This document shows positions 12,274-23,239 of a stretch of 64,000 nt of DNA, one piece after another. The first letter of the stretch is position 1. Each line of letters starts with the position of its first letter. The DNA lies in NCBI GenBank assembly GCA_045837725.1, contig JBEWZL010000302.1:248001-312000 (forward strand), written 5' to 3'. Origin of the DNA: Vermamoeba vermiformis (Eukaryota; Tubulinea; Echinamoebida). A model generated the notes under the pieces. That model searched no databases, was not told where the DNA came from, and was given only the letters and a program-made list of their open reading frames with translations. Position numbers and translations under genes: made by a program.

Positions 12274-12981
12274 TTGAATCTGGATCAAGTCTTTCTGCTA
12301 TCTTACAATATCTGTATAATTTAAATAAATTAGTACGAATATATTACTACTTAATTTGTTCGTAAAACGAGAGATAGGTTGCGATGCAATTTTATAAAAT
12401 GATTAATTATTGTTATAATGGAAATCTTTCCTGATCTAATCGATTTACAGGTGATCGTTCGAAATAATAGTTTTCATGCGAATCGAAAATATTGGTGCAT
12501 CAATTGATTTAATTATTGGCAAATCTTACGAGATCCTCAGATCAGATCTGAAGCGTCAAACAGTGCTTACCCGCACTAATCGTGCGACACGTTGCAAATA
12601 ATACTAAAATGCATGCCCTTAAGTGTTGGAGCAATGAGAGCGATTATTTTTTCTACACGTTACAGCAGAACACACTCTAAGCCTGGCCGCCGAGTAGACG
12701 GTTGTCGCTTTTCTCCGGCCCTCAAAGATCAATCCAATTTAAAGATAACGCCACTAACACCTTTTGGTACTCTACATGGCTGAGGTAAGTAGTCCATCCG
12801 ATTTGATCCGCGCCACAATTTTTTTAAATTCAAAAATTAATTGCTGCCGTACAAACTCATTCTCTATGACCAACCATTTAATTTAAAATTATTTACAACT
12901 ATTAAAACATTAATGATACACTATTTACAAGCGGCAATATGCTATAAAATATTGCAAAATGGTGCTCGCAAGCTGCACCTC
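12274..12981. other. Intergenic: 5' region of the glycosyltransferase gene and 3' flank of the RasGEF gene
   Basis: I see no coding gene here. The stretch is AT-rich near both genes. Just upstream of the minus-strand ATG there is a good 3' splice-site-like end (ttgtaagatag, about 12297-12307). On the same strand a donor-like gtaagc lies near 12570, so a 5'-UTR intron is possible. A plus-strand open frame at 12592-12783 has no recognisable protein features. Confidence 0.45.
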
Positions 12982-15900
12982 TTACATCTTCTTCAAAGTC
13001 AGGCTGTAATATAACTTGCTGCCGTCTTTGATTTGCTGCAACTTGGCTTGCACAGACAGCAACGAGCCGTGCTTGTCTTGTGTCAAAACCGGACCAGCAG
13101 CGCAGGCTTGAGCAAATTCAGCGATCGATGGGTAGTGAGGGATCAAAATCAACACCTTCTTGCCGACAATTTCAAACAACTTGTAGCCGAATGTATCGCA
13201 CGCTACCTTGTTGAATGCTTGAATATTACCAGCTTCATCTGTTGCCAAAGAAGATTAGAACTTGCTCCAGGATGTATAGCGATCGTTGAATACTCACCAA
13301 AAATGATCGCTGAGTCCTTGGACTTCTCAGCAGCCTCGCGAGCTTGAGTCAACACGTTCTTCACTTCGTCCTTGCCAGGACTAGCAGAGCCTTCACAAGG
13401 CTTCAATTTGAACAGCCACATGATCAAGTCGTGGCCAGACGATGACACTTCACGATCTTGAATTTCAAGCTGAACTGTCACGGTGGATCTGTCCCGTTTG
13501 CGAACTGTGTCAGTTGTGTGGATCACGGTGTACTCTTCGGACTCGTTGTATTGGCCCTCCAAAGCAGTGTAATACATCATCTCCTTAGACAAGACCTTGT
13601 TCACGGGCAAGCCGAGCAACTCCGAGGACTTCCAACCGGACAATTGTTCCCCAGCGTTGTTCACCCACTGGATCTCGCCGTTAGAATTGGCCACAATGAC
13701 CGCCTATTGATTATGTTAGTCATGCACCTTCGATCACGATATTTTCACACGTACCTCCGTCGTTGTGGCGATGCCAAGTTGCCGAATCACTTGTTCGCTG
13801 AGTTTAGTCTCTTGGCGCTGGGAAATCACCAAGTTGACACTTCGCTTGGTCTCAGCCTCAGCAACAAGCAAGTCCCAGTTAGTCTCGTGCAAGAGAATCA
13901 AATCATCGTCCTCGTCCTTGAACTTCACTGTGACATCACCGTACTCGGTAGCAATTCGCTCGGTGAAGTCTGCGAGGGTCGTCAAACGGAATTTCATCAT
14001 CCGAAGATCACCATTGAATGTGCACTTGAATGCAATCGAATCTGCGTCTATCAAGATAGCGGTTAGAAAATAATAATAATCTCGGAGAATTTAATTCTTC
14101 ATTCATGAACAGTTCCGTATCCAATTAATTAAAACAGTAATATTCTTACCTCGTGTGTTTGAGGCGCGGGGCGGGGTCGGATCCCGGTAATTAGCGACGG
14201 GTTTAGCTTCACGGAGTTCACAAATAGCCTTGGCTAACTTCTTCAAATGCCCAAGCTTAGTAACGCCAATCTCCTTCAAGTCATCCTCTTCCAGATCTAG
14301 GATCTCCTTGCCTGAGATCGAGTTCTCAATGAAAGAGCCCTTGTAATGACCTAGATCTTGGCACTCGAGCCATTTAGTGACATCGGCAGTGGTCCACGAG
14401 GCAGGAGCTAAAGAAGTAAACTAAAGTTAAAATTTACCGGCGCGCGACAACCAACGTTGTAAAGAGCTATTTACGTCATTCCATTGACTAATGGCAAGCG
14501 AGATATTTTTTTGATAAACTTTGCGTACCTTTTGCACTGAGTTGTTGCAACACACGCTGCTTGTTCTTCATATCCATCGATTCTTTGATCTCTTGAGTGC
14601 TGATGATGAATTGCAAGACATGTCCGGTGTCTGCGTTGTAGATCAACTCTTCTCGCAACTCTTCTGCCAGATCGGAAACTGCAGCGAAATTAGAGTCATG
14701 ACTATCGCTAAAATTAGTGATAGACATACCTGGACTCAATGCCTCGTAAATTGCATCAGGAGCGCGCTTATTCATCACATCCATCGGCGCAGAAAGCGAC
14801 GCGGGCTTGAAATCCGAGATCTGGAATTTCAAGCGAATGTTTTCGTGAACTTTCGCAAACCCACCAGGAGAACCACCTGATAATGGCCCTGAGGCACTCG
14901 ATTCTTCGAAGTCTGAATCAGAACTGCTATCGACTTGATCTCTCGCCCTGTCAATGTGTATAAGTTTTTTACCGACATTAATTAATTGCCACATTTGCCC
15001 TATAAGGCATATGCACGTAAAACTTACATGAACGGTGCGATAACCAACGTGTTCGAAACTTGTGTTGCAAGTGCAAACATGTGGTAGAGGATCATGGATT
15101 TGATTCGTTGTTTGTTCGCTTGAATGACTTGAGGCATGCTTGATGACACTACATAGCTCGCAGTGATGGTGTTGCCGTCGTTGCTGACTCGTTTGGCCAT
15201 GTTGAACGACGATGTGACTTCTTCCAATAGGTCTACCATGTTGACACTCACAGTCGGAGCAGGTTCAGTAATGCTTTCAGCACCAGCTACATCGCGAGGG
15301 TTAAGTTGATCGTACATCTCTAAGAAGTTCGTCAATGCCTTTGTGAGTGGGGTTTTGACAGCCGGATCAAGATCGGCGAGCTGAATCTGTTGACCGATGC
15401 CAGCAAAGCACGATCGGATGATGCCAAAGGTCACTGAATTCATATCTCCTCCTGTGCTGCGCTTATACTGTGCGATTTCACATTAATTTCATGAAATCAT
15501 ATTGATAAAATTTGGGGACTTACCTCAGCAAGCGAGGAACTAAAATTAGTTCGGCCGCTAATTCGTCGTTCTACTGCTGGCTTTCGCTCTTTGTCGCTAC
15601 TGCCCACGCTGTCACGTCTATTGACTCGAGAGCCAGTGCGACCTCCTTGATCGATTGAGTCTCGACCGGACACTCCCTCATCTGTCGTGGTTAGTATACT
15701 TTGATTTAATATCGCAGTCAGCAATCATACCTTCTTCGGGCTTAATCTTTTGATACAGCGAGTATAACTCGTCTTCATTCATTACTAAGCTGAAAGCGCG
15801 CAGATCCACAAAGAAATCCAAGATCGCCGGTTGCGGCGTGTAGTCGTACTTTTGCTTTTGAAATCGCAGTACTTGGCCGAACACCTTAGCAAGTAGGGCC

Positions 15901-17885
15901 ATTTTTTCCCAGTTAATGTATCCTTCTTCGTTGGTTTCCAATTCTTCAATGTAGATCAGATCGCGCATTATCAAACCTGAAATTGAATCAAAATTAGCTC
16001 CCGGCAACGACCATGTATTCTATTGTAAATACCTAAAATAGGAATACCGCCCTCCGTGGTGGCATCCAAGGCGTCGCGATATGGTTTGTAATTGCTTGTG
16101 TGGTTCAAAAACGCGATCAAGCTTTTGTGTAGCGTTTGGATTGGTGGCGGCAATTCTTTCCAGCTGCGATGCAAGTTGCTGATAACAGACATCGATAGGG
16201 TTGAGTAAAGTGCCATGAGTGAGGAGTAGTTGCCGTTTTGTCGGAGAAGCTGAATAACGAAATTACTCGATCTGCAAGATCTAGCGATTCGGAATTATAC
16301 TTACGTCCATCAATTGAATAAATTTAATCAAATATTGCGCCCTAACCTTATAATTAGGGGCCATCAATATCTGCGTTGCGGCCCAGTAGCTGACCTATCG
16401 AGATTGAATTAATTTACCTTTCATGAATCTGGACAGCAACGAATTTACCTCGTTAAAGTGATCAACAGACTTCTGCAAATTACTCTTGTTATCAGGGTCC
16501 AGTGATTTCTTCTCAAAATTCTTGTGGTAGAACTCGTCGATGGAAATCCGCTTGAACATGAAGTGATCTACGAGAGTCAACTGGCGTGCAACCTCCTCAA
16601 GAGGAGCGTCCAAGAACTCGAATCGCTTGCGATTAGGACCAGGAGAACTAGCAACCAATCGACGGGGAGATTCTTGTGTACTGTCTTTCTGTTTTGGGAA
16701 GAAATTCCGTGAGTTTAATTCGGGTTGGAGTTAATAATGGATCCAGTTTACAACACAGTACTAAAATATTAAAGTGCATACCATAGCTTGGCGGATAAGC
16801 GCCGCGCAGCTCTTTCCTTGTTCTCCGTGTTGCAACTCCAACTCCGCCAGGAAGGAGTTAAACTTTGTTTCCCACGTGGAATCACTACGCCAAGCGGAGT
16901 ACTTGCATTCGATGAGCTTCTTGATGATATTTAAGATGCTGATTACGAAATTAGTTCTCGATCCACTTGTGTCACCGCAATTACGAAACTTTCAGTGAAG
17001 CATTACTTACCGAAGTCTCAATGTGACTTCTTCGTCTTTTGGAGGGCTCCTGTATCTGTAATAACTTGTTAAGGAAAGGTACCTTAATAAGTGGCCACAC
17101 GATTCAATTGGCATCAGAAATTACAATTAAAAATTTGGTATAAAACGCTTCAAAATAAGAATTATTCGGTGCTTAGGATACATTGAGATTAATAATTCCG
17201 TTATTTCTTGCGGTGTCGTCCAATAGTCCGTCGTCAATAAGAAGGTGTCGATGAAAGAGCGATCTGGTTCATAAATTTTAATACGCGATCTTAAAATTAA
17301 TCTATCTGGGTATATACCTTGAAACTTGAGCAGTAACTGCAATAGTCCAGGAATGGTAGCCTTGGTTAGTACTTTGTCTTCCCAGATCAGCGGCCCTTTG
17401 CCCTGTAATGAAAGATCAATTTTGGTTACTGAATATTTTGTCGACAACCAAGGAATTGGTACCTGTCGTTCTGACGTTGATTGAGAGCTCGACAGACTCT
17501 CCTTTTAATAAGATTAAGTAAGCGTCAAGAATGCATCTACAATTTACAGCATTCGCAAATAATGAAAACTCACCTCCAAACTAGAAGTTTCATCGAATGA
17601 GGTCAAAAAGCTCATGGGGGGTGATAAAGCTTCTTTCTTTCCCGAGCTGACCTTTAGTTTAATCTTATCTTGCGATTTGTGCTTGGATTTACTGTTTCGA
17701 AGTTTTTCGGATGGCTTTGGGCTGACTGCTGGAGGTGGCGATGTCACAGCTGGCTTTGGTAAGGCATTCGAAGTCGTCGTGGCTGTCAAAACTTTACTCA
17801 TGTCTCTTGATTTTGATGGTGACTGCGTCCGTTCGTTGTTAGGACTTGTGCGAGGGGACAATGGATCCGGTGTCTTGTTCGACAT
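12982..17885 (-). CDS. RasGEF (REM + CDC25) with degenerate histidine-kinase-like region, SAM, PB1 and two PAS domains
   Basis: The start is ATG 17885 and the stop TAA 12984-12982, with about a dozen and a half short introns that keep frame across most junctions I followed. A Ser/Lys/Pro-rich head is followed by RasGEF_N (GPLIWEDKVLTKATIPGLLQ; 17400-16790) and CDC25 (FEFLDAPLEEVARQLTLVD; GIPILG; DLIYIEE; DELYSLYQKIKP; 16630-15730). Next comes a region shaped like a histidine-kinase DHp/HATPase pair without H- or N-box residues (about 15450-14530). Then a SAM domain (WTTADVTKWLECQDL), PB1 (VTVKFKDEDDDLILL) and two PAS domains ending the protein. The SAM-PB1-PAS-PAS half matches the two genes immediately to the right. 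Predicted role: Ras-family nucleotide exchange under control of a sensor/oligomerisation module. One REM splice (near 17170) has no standard donor; a GC donor is possible. Confidence 0.8.
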
Positions 17886-18333
17886 TCGGATCTGTGGTAC
17901 TCGTATTGCGATCAGTTGGAAAAATTAAAATTTCAATCGCGGCCGAAAAACCAAAAATGAAAGTACACAAAGGACGGAAAAAATCTCCCTTCACAACCAG
18001 ATCCCGAAATTGGTCACGTTTATAGTTCACTAATACGGAGTCTGAACTAATTAACCGGTGGGTAGTGTATGGATTCTCAGTCGCCAACGATAAACTGTAA
18101 ACGTTGGGCCATTACTAAATCGAGACCGGACAAATAATTGCAAAGCTTGGATAGATGCTTCACTGAATGCGGCGGAACTTCACTGAACGGATAGAAAACT
18201 TTATCCTTATTTTCATTACTTCGGGCATTGTCAGAAACAAAAACGACTTCTCCATGGCATATTTTATCAATTGAAAACGAAGAAGTTGGAATAGCAACTA
18301 CATCCACCGTACACATCTGTAATTTTTATCAAC
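17886..18333. promoter_or_regulatory. Divergent intergenic region between the RasGEF and a SAM-PB1-PAS gene
   Basis: The 448 bp separate two divergent ATGs (17885 minus, 18334 plus), so both promoters must lie here. A 79-codon open frame on the minus strand (18316-18077) starts 18 bp from the plus-strand ATG. It resembles no family I know, and I do not call it a gene, but it could hold upstream exons of the RasGEF gene. No TATA box stands out. Confidence 0.5.
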
Positions 18334-20232
18334 ATGTCATTATTTAGCAAGAAGAAGGATAAAACCGACAGTTCGAAGGACAAGAAGGATAAGAAGAGTT
18401 CAACTGACAAGAAAGCCCCTAAACTCTCCACATCCTCCAAGCATCCTTCGAGTAATGACTTGTCATTCAAAAAGGCCAACTTGGATCAAAAAGGTAATTA
18501 TTAATACAATTTGCTATCATAACGCACTTCGTGTGCCTAAATTAGTAAAGAGAAGCTCGTTTTCTCCGCTTCGATCTGAAGTTCTGGCCACAAACGCCTA
18601 ATTGATGGCCTAAAACAGTTTATTTAACTCTTAACCGACAGATCCAAAGGATTGGAACCCAGACGAAGTCGCCGACTGGTTGGATCTGCTGGAAATCTCT
18701 GAAACAAAGGAACTCTTCGTTGACAACGCAATTGGAGGCAGCGAGCTGTTGGAACTCACGGACACGGACTTGCGCTCCATGGGCATCGCGAAAGTAGGCC
18801 ACAGAAAGAAAATTCTTTCAAAGGTCGCTGAAATGAAGGGCATCAAGCTCGCTGACAGCAGCAAGACCAGCATGACTACTTCGATGAGCGACGATACGAG
18901 CTTAGATGTGGGTAAGTTTTTGCATATCTCCTTATTTAGTAAACTTACAAAGCTTTGCGGAAATTCTAACCTGTCCCTAGATCAAATCCTCGTCAAGTGC
19001 TTCCTTAAAGATGAGGTGCGTACGATGAAGATTCGAATGAACGCGCTGTTCGACGAGCTGCAGAAAGACATTCAAGAGATGTACAAGAAGAAACTGACAA
19101 TCAAGTACAAAGATCAAGACGGCGATGAAGTGACCATTGCTCGCGACGAAGACTTGAATGAAGCTATTAGAACGATCCCCAACGGTCCGCGACGCATTTT
19201 CAAGCTCTATTTGTACGAGCGCAAGTCCAGATCTGACGGCGAGAAGAGCGATGACAGCGGCAGCAAGTCTCGTGCTCCTGAAGCCAATGCTGCGATGTCA
19301 ATGATGTTCTCACTGTTCGACTCGCTCTTGGACGCCTGCATTGTCATCAACGACAAGTGCATGGTCCAATACGCGAACAAGTCGTGCGAGAAGTTCACCG
19401 GCTTCAGAGCCCGCGAGATGGTTGGTCGCAACGTCAACATGCTGATGACCGATGAGCACAAGGGCTCTCACGATGCCTATGTCAAGTCATATCTTAAGAC
19501 TGGCCAAGCTAAGGTCATCGGGCAAGGCCGTGATGTTGTTATTCAGCGCAAGGTTAGTAATTACCCAATAAGGAAAAAATTCAATTTTTGTGGATTTAAA
19601 TAATTTAAAACATTGACTTACGAGTTAATTAGGACGGAACTATATGCCCTTGCCGTTTGGAAGTCACTGAAAAGAACATGGGTGACACGCGCTTGTTTGT
19701 TGGTATGCTGAAAGAAGTCAGAGAAACAGTGGCTGCCAAATCATTGTTGCAACAAGAACGTGAAGTGCTTGACAACTTGATTGTCGCTGCTGTCGTCATT
19801 GATGCTTCGGGCACGATTCATTGCTTCAATCACGCGGCAGAGGCATTCTTTGGGTTCAAGCTCGTTGAAGTTGTCGGAAAGAATATTTCAAATTTAATGC
19901 CCTCGCCATATAAGGAGGTAAGTTCGCAGCGAGTGTTGTGTTAAATTTAATTAACTGAGCGGCGAACAAATCGCGCTTCAATTTCGTTGAGATATGATTT
20001 GTGCCTCAGTTTACAACATTTACTGATCGAAATTCAATTCACGCAGAAACACAATGAATACTTGCAAAATTACGTCAAAACTGGCCAAGCGAAGATTATC
20101 GGCATTGGACGCGATGTCGTGATTCAGCACAAAGACGGATCTCTTAAACCTGCCCATTTGTCCGTGACTGAGAAGCGCGATGGTGATAAGAGATATTTCA
20201 CTGGCATTCTCCAAGAGGCCAAGAACAAATAG
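18334..20232 (+). CDS. SAM-PB1-PAS-PAS protein, paralogue A
   Basis: The first exon, 18334-18493, encodes a Lys/Ser-rich head (MSLFSKKKDK). It joins in frame to 18642-18911, which carries the SAM domain (WNPDEVADWLDLLEI...GIAKVGHRKKI). The next exon holds PB1 (LTIKYKDQDGDEVTIARDED, with the acidic OPCA-type cluster) and PAS1 (FTGFRAREMVGRNVNMLMTD). A further exon completes PAS1 and begins PAS2 (FFGFKLVEVVGKNISNLMPS); the last ends RYFTGILQEAKNK. This order and the intron positions match the inverted neighbour at 20649-22454, and the C-terminal half of the RasGEF upstream. I infer a cytosolic signalling adaptor that oligomerises by SAM and PB1 and senses or binds through PAS. No enzyme domain is present, and no ligand residues can be named. 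The two PAS copies share TGQAK-II-G-GRDVVIQ, an internal duplication. Confidence 0.85.
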
Positions 20233-20648
20233 ACGACCTTGATGCGCAAATTTAACAATTTTGTAATTCTAATGTTAATACCAATGTACTATAGCAGCTA
20301 TAGAGCTTTTTAAACCATAAAATACGATCATTCTCAATTAGCAGTTGTTACGATATGGAATTTAAAATCGTGCAGCAAAAAATTTACTTTGACATTGCCG
20401 TTGAAAGGCGGAATAATAAACTTTTTCCTTTTTTTGGATCCGTGCGTTTCACGAACGATTGCCGGCATCAGATCATTCGAATATTATGACAATGTACCTC
20501 GATAATCTTACGGTTCAATGATTATGCCGGGCGAAAGAATTCTTCCTACGGGTTGATCCGTTGATGCTATTAATGGACCTTCTTTACGATATTAATAATA
20601 ATACAAAATTGAAATAATACACAAGCTATGAGTCTGATGACTAGCAAC
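20233..20648. other. Convergent 3' intergenic region between SAM-PB1-PAS paralogues
   Basis: The 416 AT-rich bases lie between two stops on opposite strands. There are AATAAA-like stretches (for example aataaactttttcc near 20413 and ataatacaaaat near 20597). I see no gene or RNA. Confidence 0.5.
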
Positions 20649-22454
20649 TTATTTCTTGGGCTCTTGCAAGACACCAGTAAAGATCTTCTTGTCCTTATCG
20701 CGCTTCTCAGTGACAGACAAAAAGGCGGGCTTCAAACTGCCGTCCTTGCATTGAACGACAATATTACGACCGATACCAATGATTTTAGCCTCACCAGTCT
20801 TGTTGTAGTTCTCGAGGTACTTATTATGGGCCTAAAGAATCAAATAATAGATCAGCACTTGCTTTGGAGCTTCGTATCGCACAAAATAATAGAGCATACC
20901 TCTTTGTGCGGTGAAGGCATCAATGAAGAGACGTTCTTGCCAATAACCTCGACGAGTTTGTAGCCAAAGAAGTTCTCAGCGCTCTTGTTGAAGCAGTTAA
21001 TCAAGCCAGTCTCGTCAATGACCATTGCAGGCACTAATAACCCGTCCAAGACTTCACGTTCTTGTTGCAAGATGGATTTAGGAGCCACTGTTTCTTTGAC
21101 TTCCTTCAAAAATCCAACAAATAAGCGCATCTCGCCAACAACTTTTTCAGTGACTTCCAATCGGCAAGGAGCAATAGATCCGTCCTATATAAAGAATTGT
21201 TAATTATATGCACCCATATTTAAATCTCAATGAGTGGCTTACTTTGCGTTGGAATACGACATCGCGACCAGTTCCGATGACTTTGGCTTGGCCAGACTTA
21301 AGATAGCCTCGCAAGTAGTTGTCGTGATAAGACTTGTACTCGTCAGTCATCAGAATATTAACGTTACGGCCAACAATTTCTCTGCTTCTGAATCCAGTAA
21401 ACTTCTCGCCCGATTTGTTCAAATATTGAACGATACCCTTCTCGTTGATGACGGTAACAGCGTCGATAAGAGTGTCGAACAAAGAGAACATGAGAGATAG
21501 ATTGGCGTTGTTGGAAGTCGCTGCTTCGCTACGAGCACCACCTGCCGCATCTCCTTCTCGGCGCTCATAAACGAAGATTTTGAGCGTGCGAACACCGCTG
21601 GGCAATGATTTAATGGCTTCAGAGAGGTCCTCGTCGCGACTGATGGTTACTTCATCGCCATCGGAGTCCTTGTACTTCAAGCGGAATCGTTTCTTGCCGA
21701 ACATATTGCCGATCTCTTGGCTCAACTCTTCGAAGCGCATGCCAGCTTTGGCTTTGAGAGTACGAACTTCATCTCCGCACAATGCCTTAATGAGTACTTG
21801 GTCTGTTTAAAGGAGTACGTTAAGCAAGCGCCAAAAATAGCGGATTTACTAGATAAACTTTAACTTTTCGATTAAGGATTATGGAACCGTAAATTCAGCA
21901 CAACAATTTAATACAGATTTTATCCGATTTTAGTTTGTTTGAAAATCCACCTACCTTGGTCTAGGGAAGTATCCTCCGAGGTGTTTGTTTTTTCGGTACG
22001 AGCTCCGCCCTTCAATTCAGCAACTTTTTGCAAAATTCTCTTGCGTTGACCAACTTTCGTGATGCCCATATTCTTCAAGTCAACATCAGCCAGATCCAAC
22101 AACTCGCCACCAGAGATTTCGTTTTCAATGAACACTGCGCGAGCATCGGAGATGTCCAGAGTATCGAGCCAGTTAGCAACATCACCGACAGTCCATTGAC
22201 CGGGCTCTATTATTAATTGCACAATTTGTTAAAAATTTAAATTCATCAACGTGTCAACGTCCACTAGATTTGATTTTTTTCGACTGCAATGACAACTTAC
22301 CTTTGTTGCGGAGTGATTCCTTCTTTTCTGAAATACTCTCGCTGTTGTTGAGACTGCGCGAGCTTCCTTTAGGCACGACTTCAGGGGTTTTGGATGAGCT
22401 CTTGCTGGAGGACTTGCTGCTTGAAGTCTTGTCTTTCTTCTTGAATAGCGACAT
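20649..22454 (-). CDS. SAM-PB1-PAS-PAS protein, paralogue B
   Basis: The start is ATG 22454, the stop 20651-20649. It encodes a Ser/Lys head (MSLFKKKDKTSSS), SAM (WTVGDVANWLDTLDI; GITKVGQRKRI), PB1 (FRLKYKDSDGDEVTISRDED), PAS1 (FTGFRSREIVGRNVNILMTD) and PAS2 (FFGYKLVEVIGKNVSSLMPS), ending with a KIFTGVLQEPKK tail. Exon structure and protein are strongly similar to the plus-strand gene at 18334-20232, arranged tail to tail, which points to a local inverted duplication. Divergence is concentrated in the head and the Gly/Ala/Ser linker before PAS1. Same inferred role as its partner; heteromers through SAM or PB1 are plausible. Confidence 0.85.
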
Positions 22455-23239
22455 TATCAGTGACTATTGGTGTGACGTGTGGTGGGTAACTTGATGGAAT
22501 TAAATTAAATAAACAAACGTAGTTTCTGATTTTTGGTGTGCAATCAATCTTACACAACCAAGTAAACGCCATAAAAGGAAACTTTTTGAATGAGATTTAA
22601 CGAGATTTGACTCTGCTGGCCCTGTTCTATTGACCTTCAATGTCGCCCATTCGCATTGTCTCCTCAAGATTTTCAATGCCATCGAGATTTAGGGTGCCGT
22701 AAATTTTTGCAAAATTCAGTTTTACCAAATTGTTCCTGAATTGACACTCCATTAGACAACCACAAGCTCCATAGCGTTGCACGATAGTAAATTACTCTCG
22801 GATTAGTCTCCTCGCAGCAATCATTCGAATTGCCAAAGCAAGTCAATCTGTCCAACCTCGCGCGATCCTCAGCAAGGTTTACATCGATTAATCTCGTATT
22901 GTTTGAAAAATGTTATTCCACTATAAGTATATTTGCCTGCTCAATATCTTGACGCTCGTAAAACTTAAAATTTGAACGAGATGAGTTTCCGGGTGGAGAT
23001 CTGCCTTTGTATCTCTCAGCGGTGAGTATAATTAACTGAATACTAATTATTAGTAAGGATTATGCAGATCATATTAACGAGGTGCGTATTGATTGGTATT
23101 AATGAACGGTAAACCTGGTTTAAGAGCCGATAAACTCGGTTTTCGGAAAATTGGAATTTAAATTTGGTTTATCCTTTTAGAGACTATGAATAGCCGGTAT
23201 AATGACCTATTTCAAAAGCCTCTATAATTATCTCTCAAT
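22455..23239. other. Intergenic region upstream of SAM-PB1-PAS paralogue B
   Basis: These 785 bp hold the promoter of the minus-strand paralogue and the 3' flank of the SpoU methyltransferase gene. A tiny plus-strand frame at 22981-23102 could be read as two exons (ATGAGTTTCC..., donor gtgagt at 23022, acceptor tag at 23051-23053), giving about 28 codons. The putative intron would be 32 bp and I cannot support it as a gene. Confidence 0.4.

Noticed and set aside
12592-12783. Plus-strand open frame of 63 codons, and ATGGCTGAG followed by gtaagt at 12776
   Set aside because: No downstream exon on the plus strand can be found before the minus-strand RasGEF gene, and the product is not protein-like.
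18077-18316. 79-codon minus-strand frame in the divergent promoter
   Set aside because: Looks moderately protein-like but matches no family and would leave almost no promoter. It may be a RasGEF upstream exon, so I leave it unannotated.
22981-23102. Tiny two-exon plus-strand gene
   Set aside because: The 32-bp intron would be shorter than any other seen here, and the 28-residue product is not recognisable.
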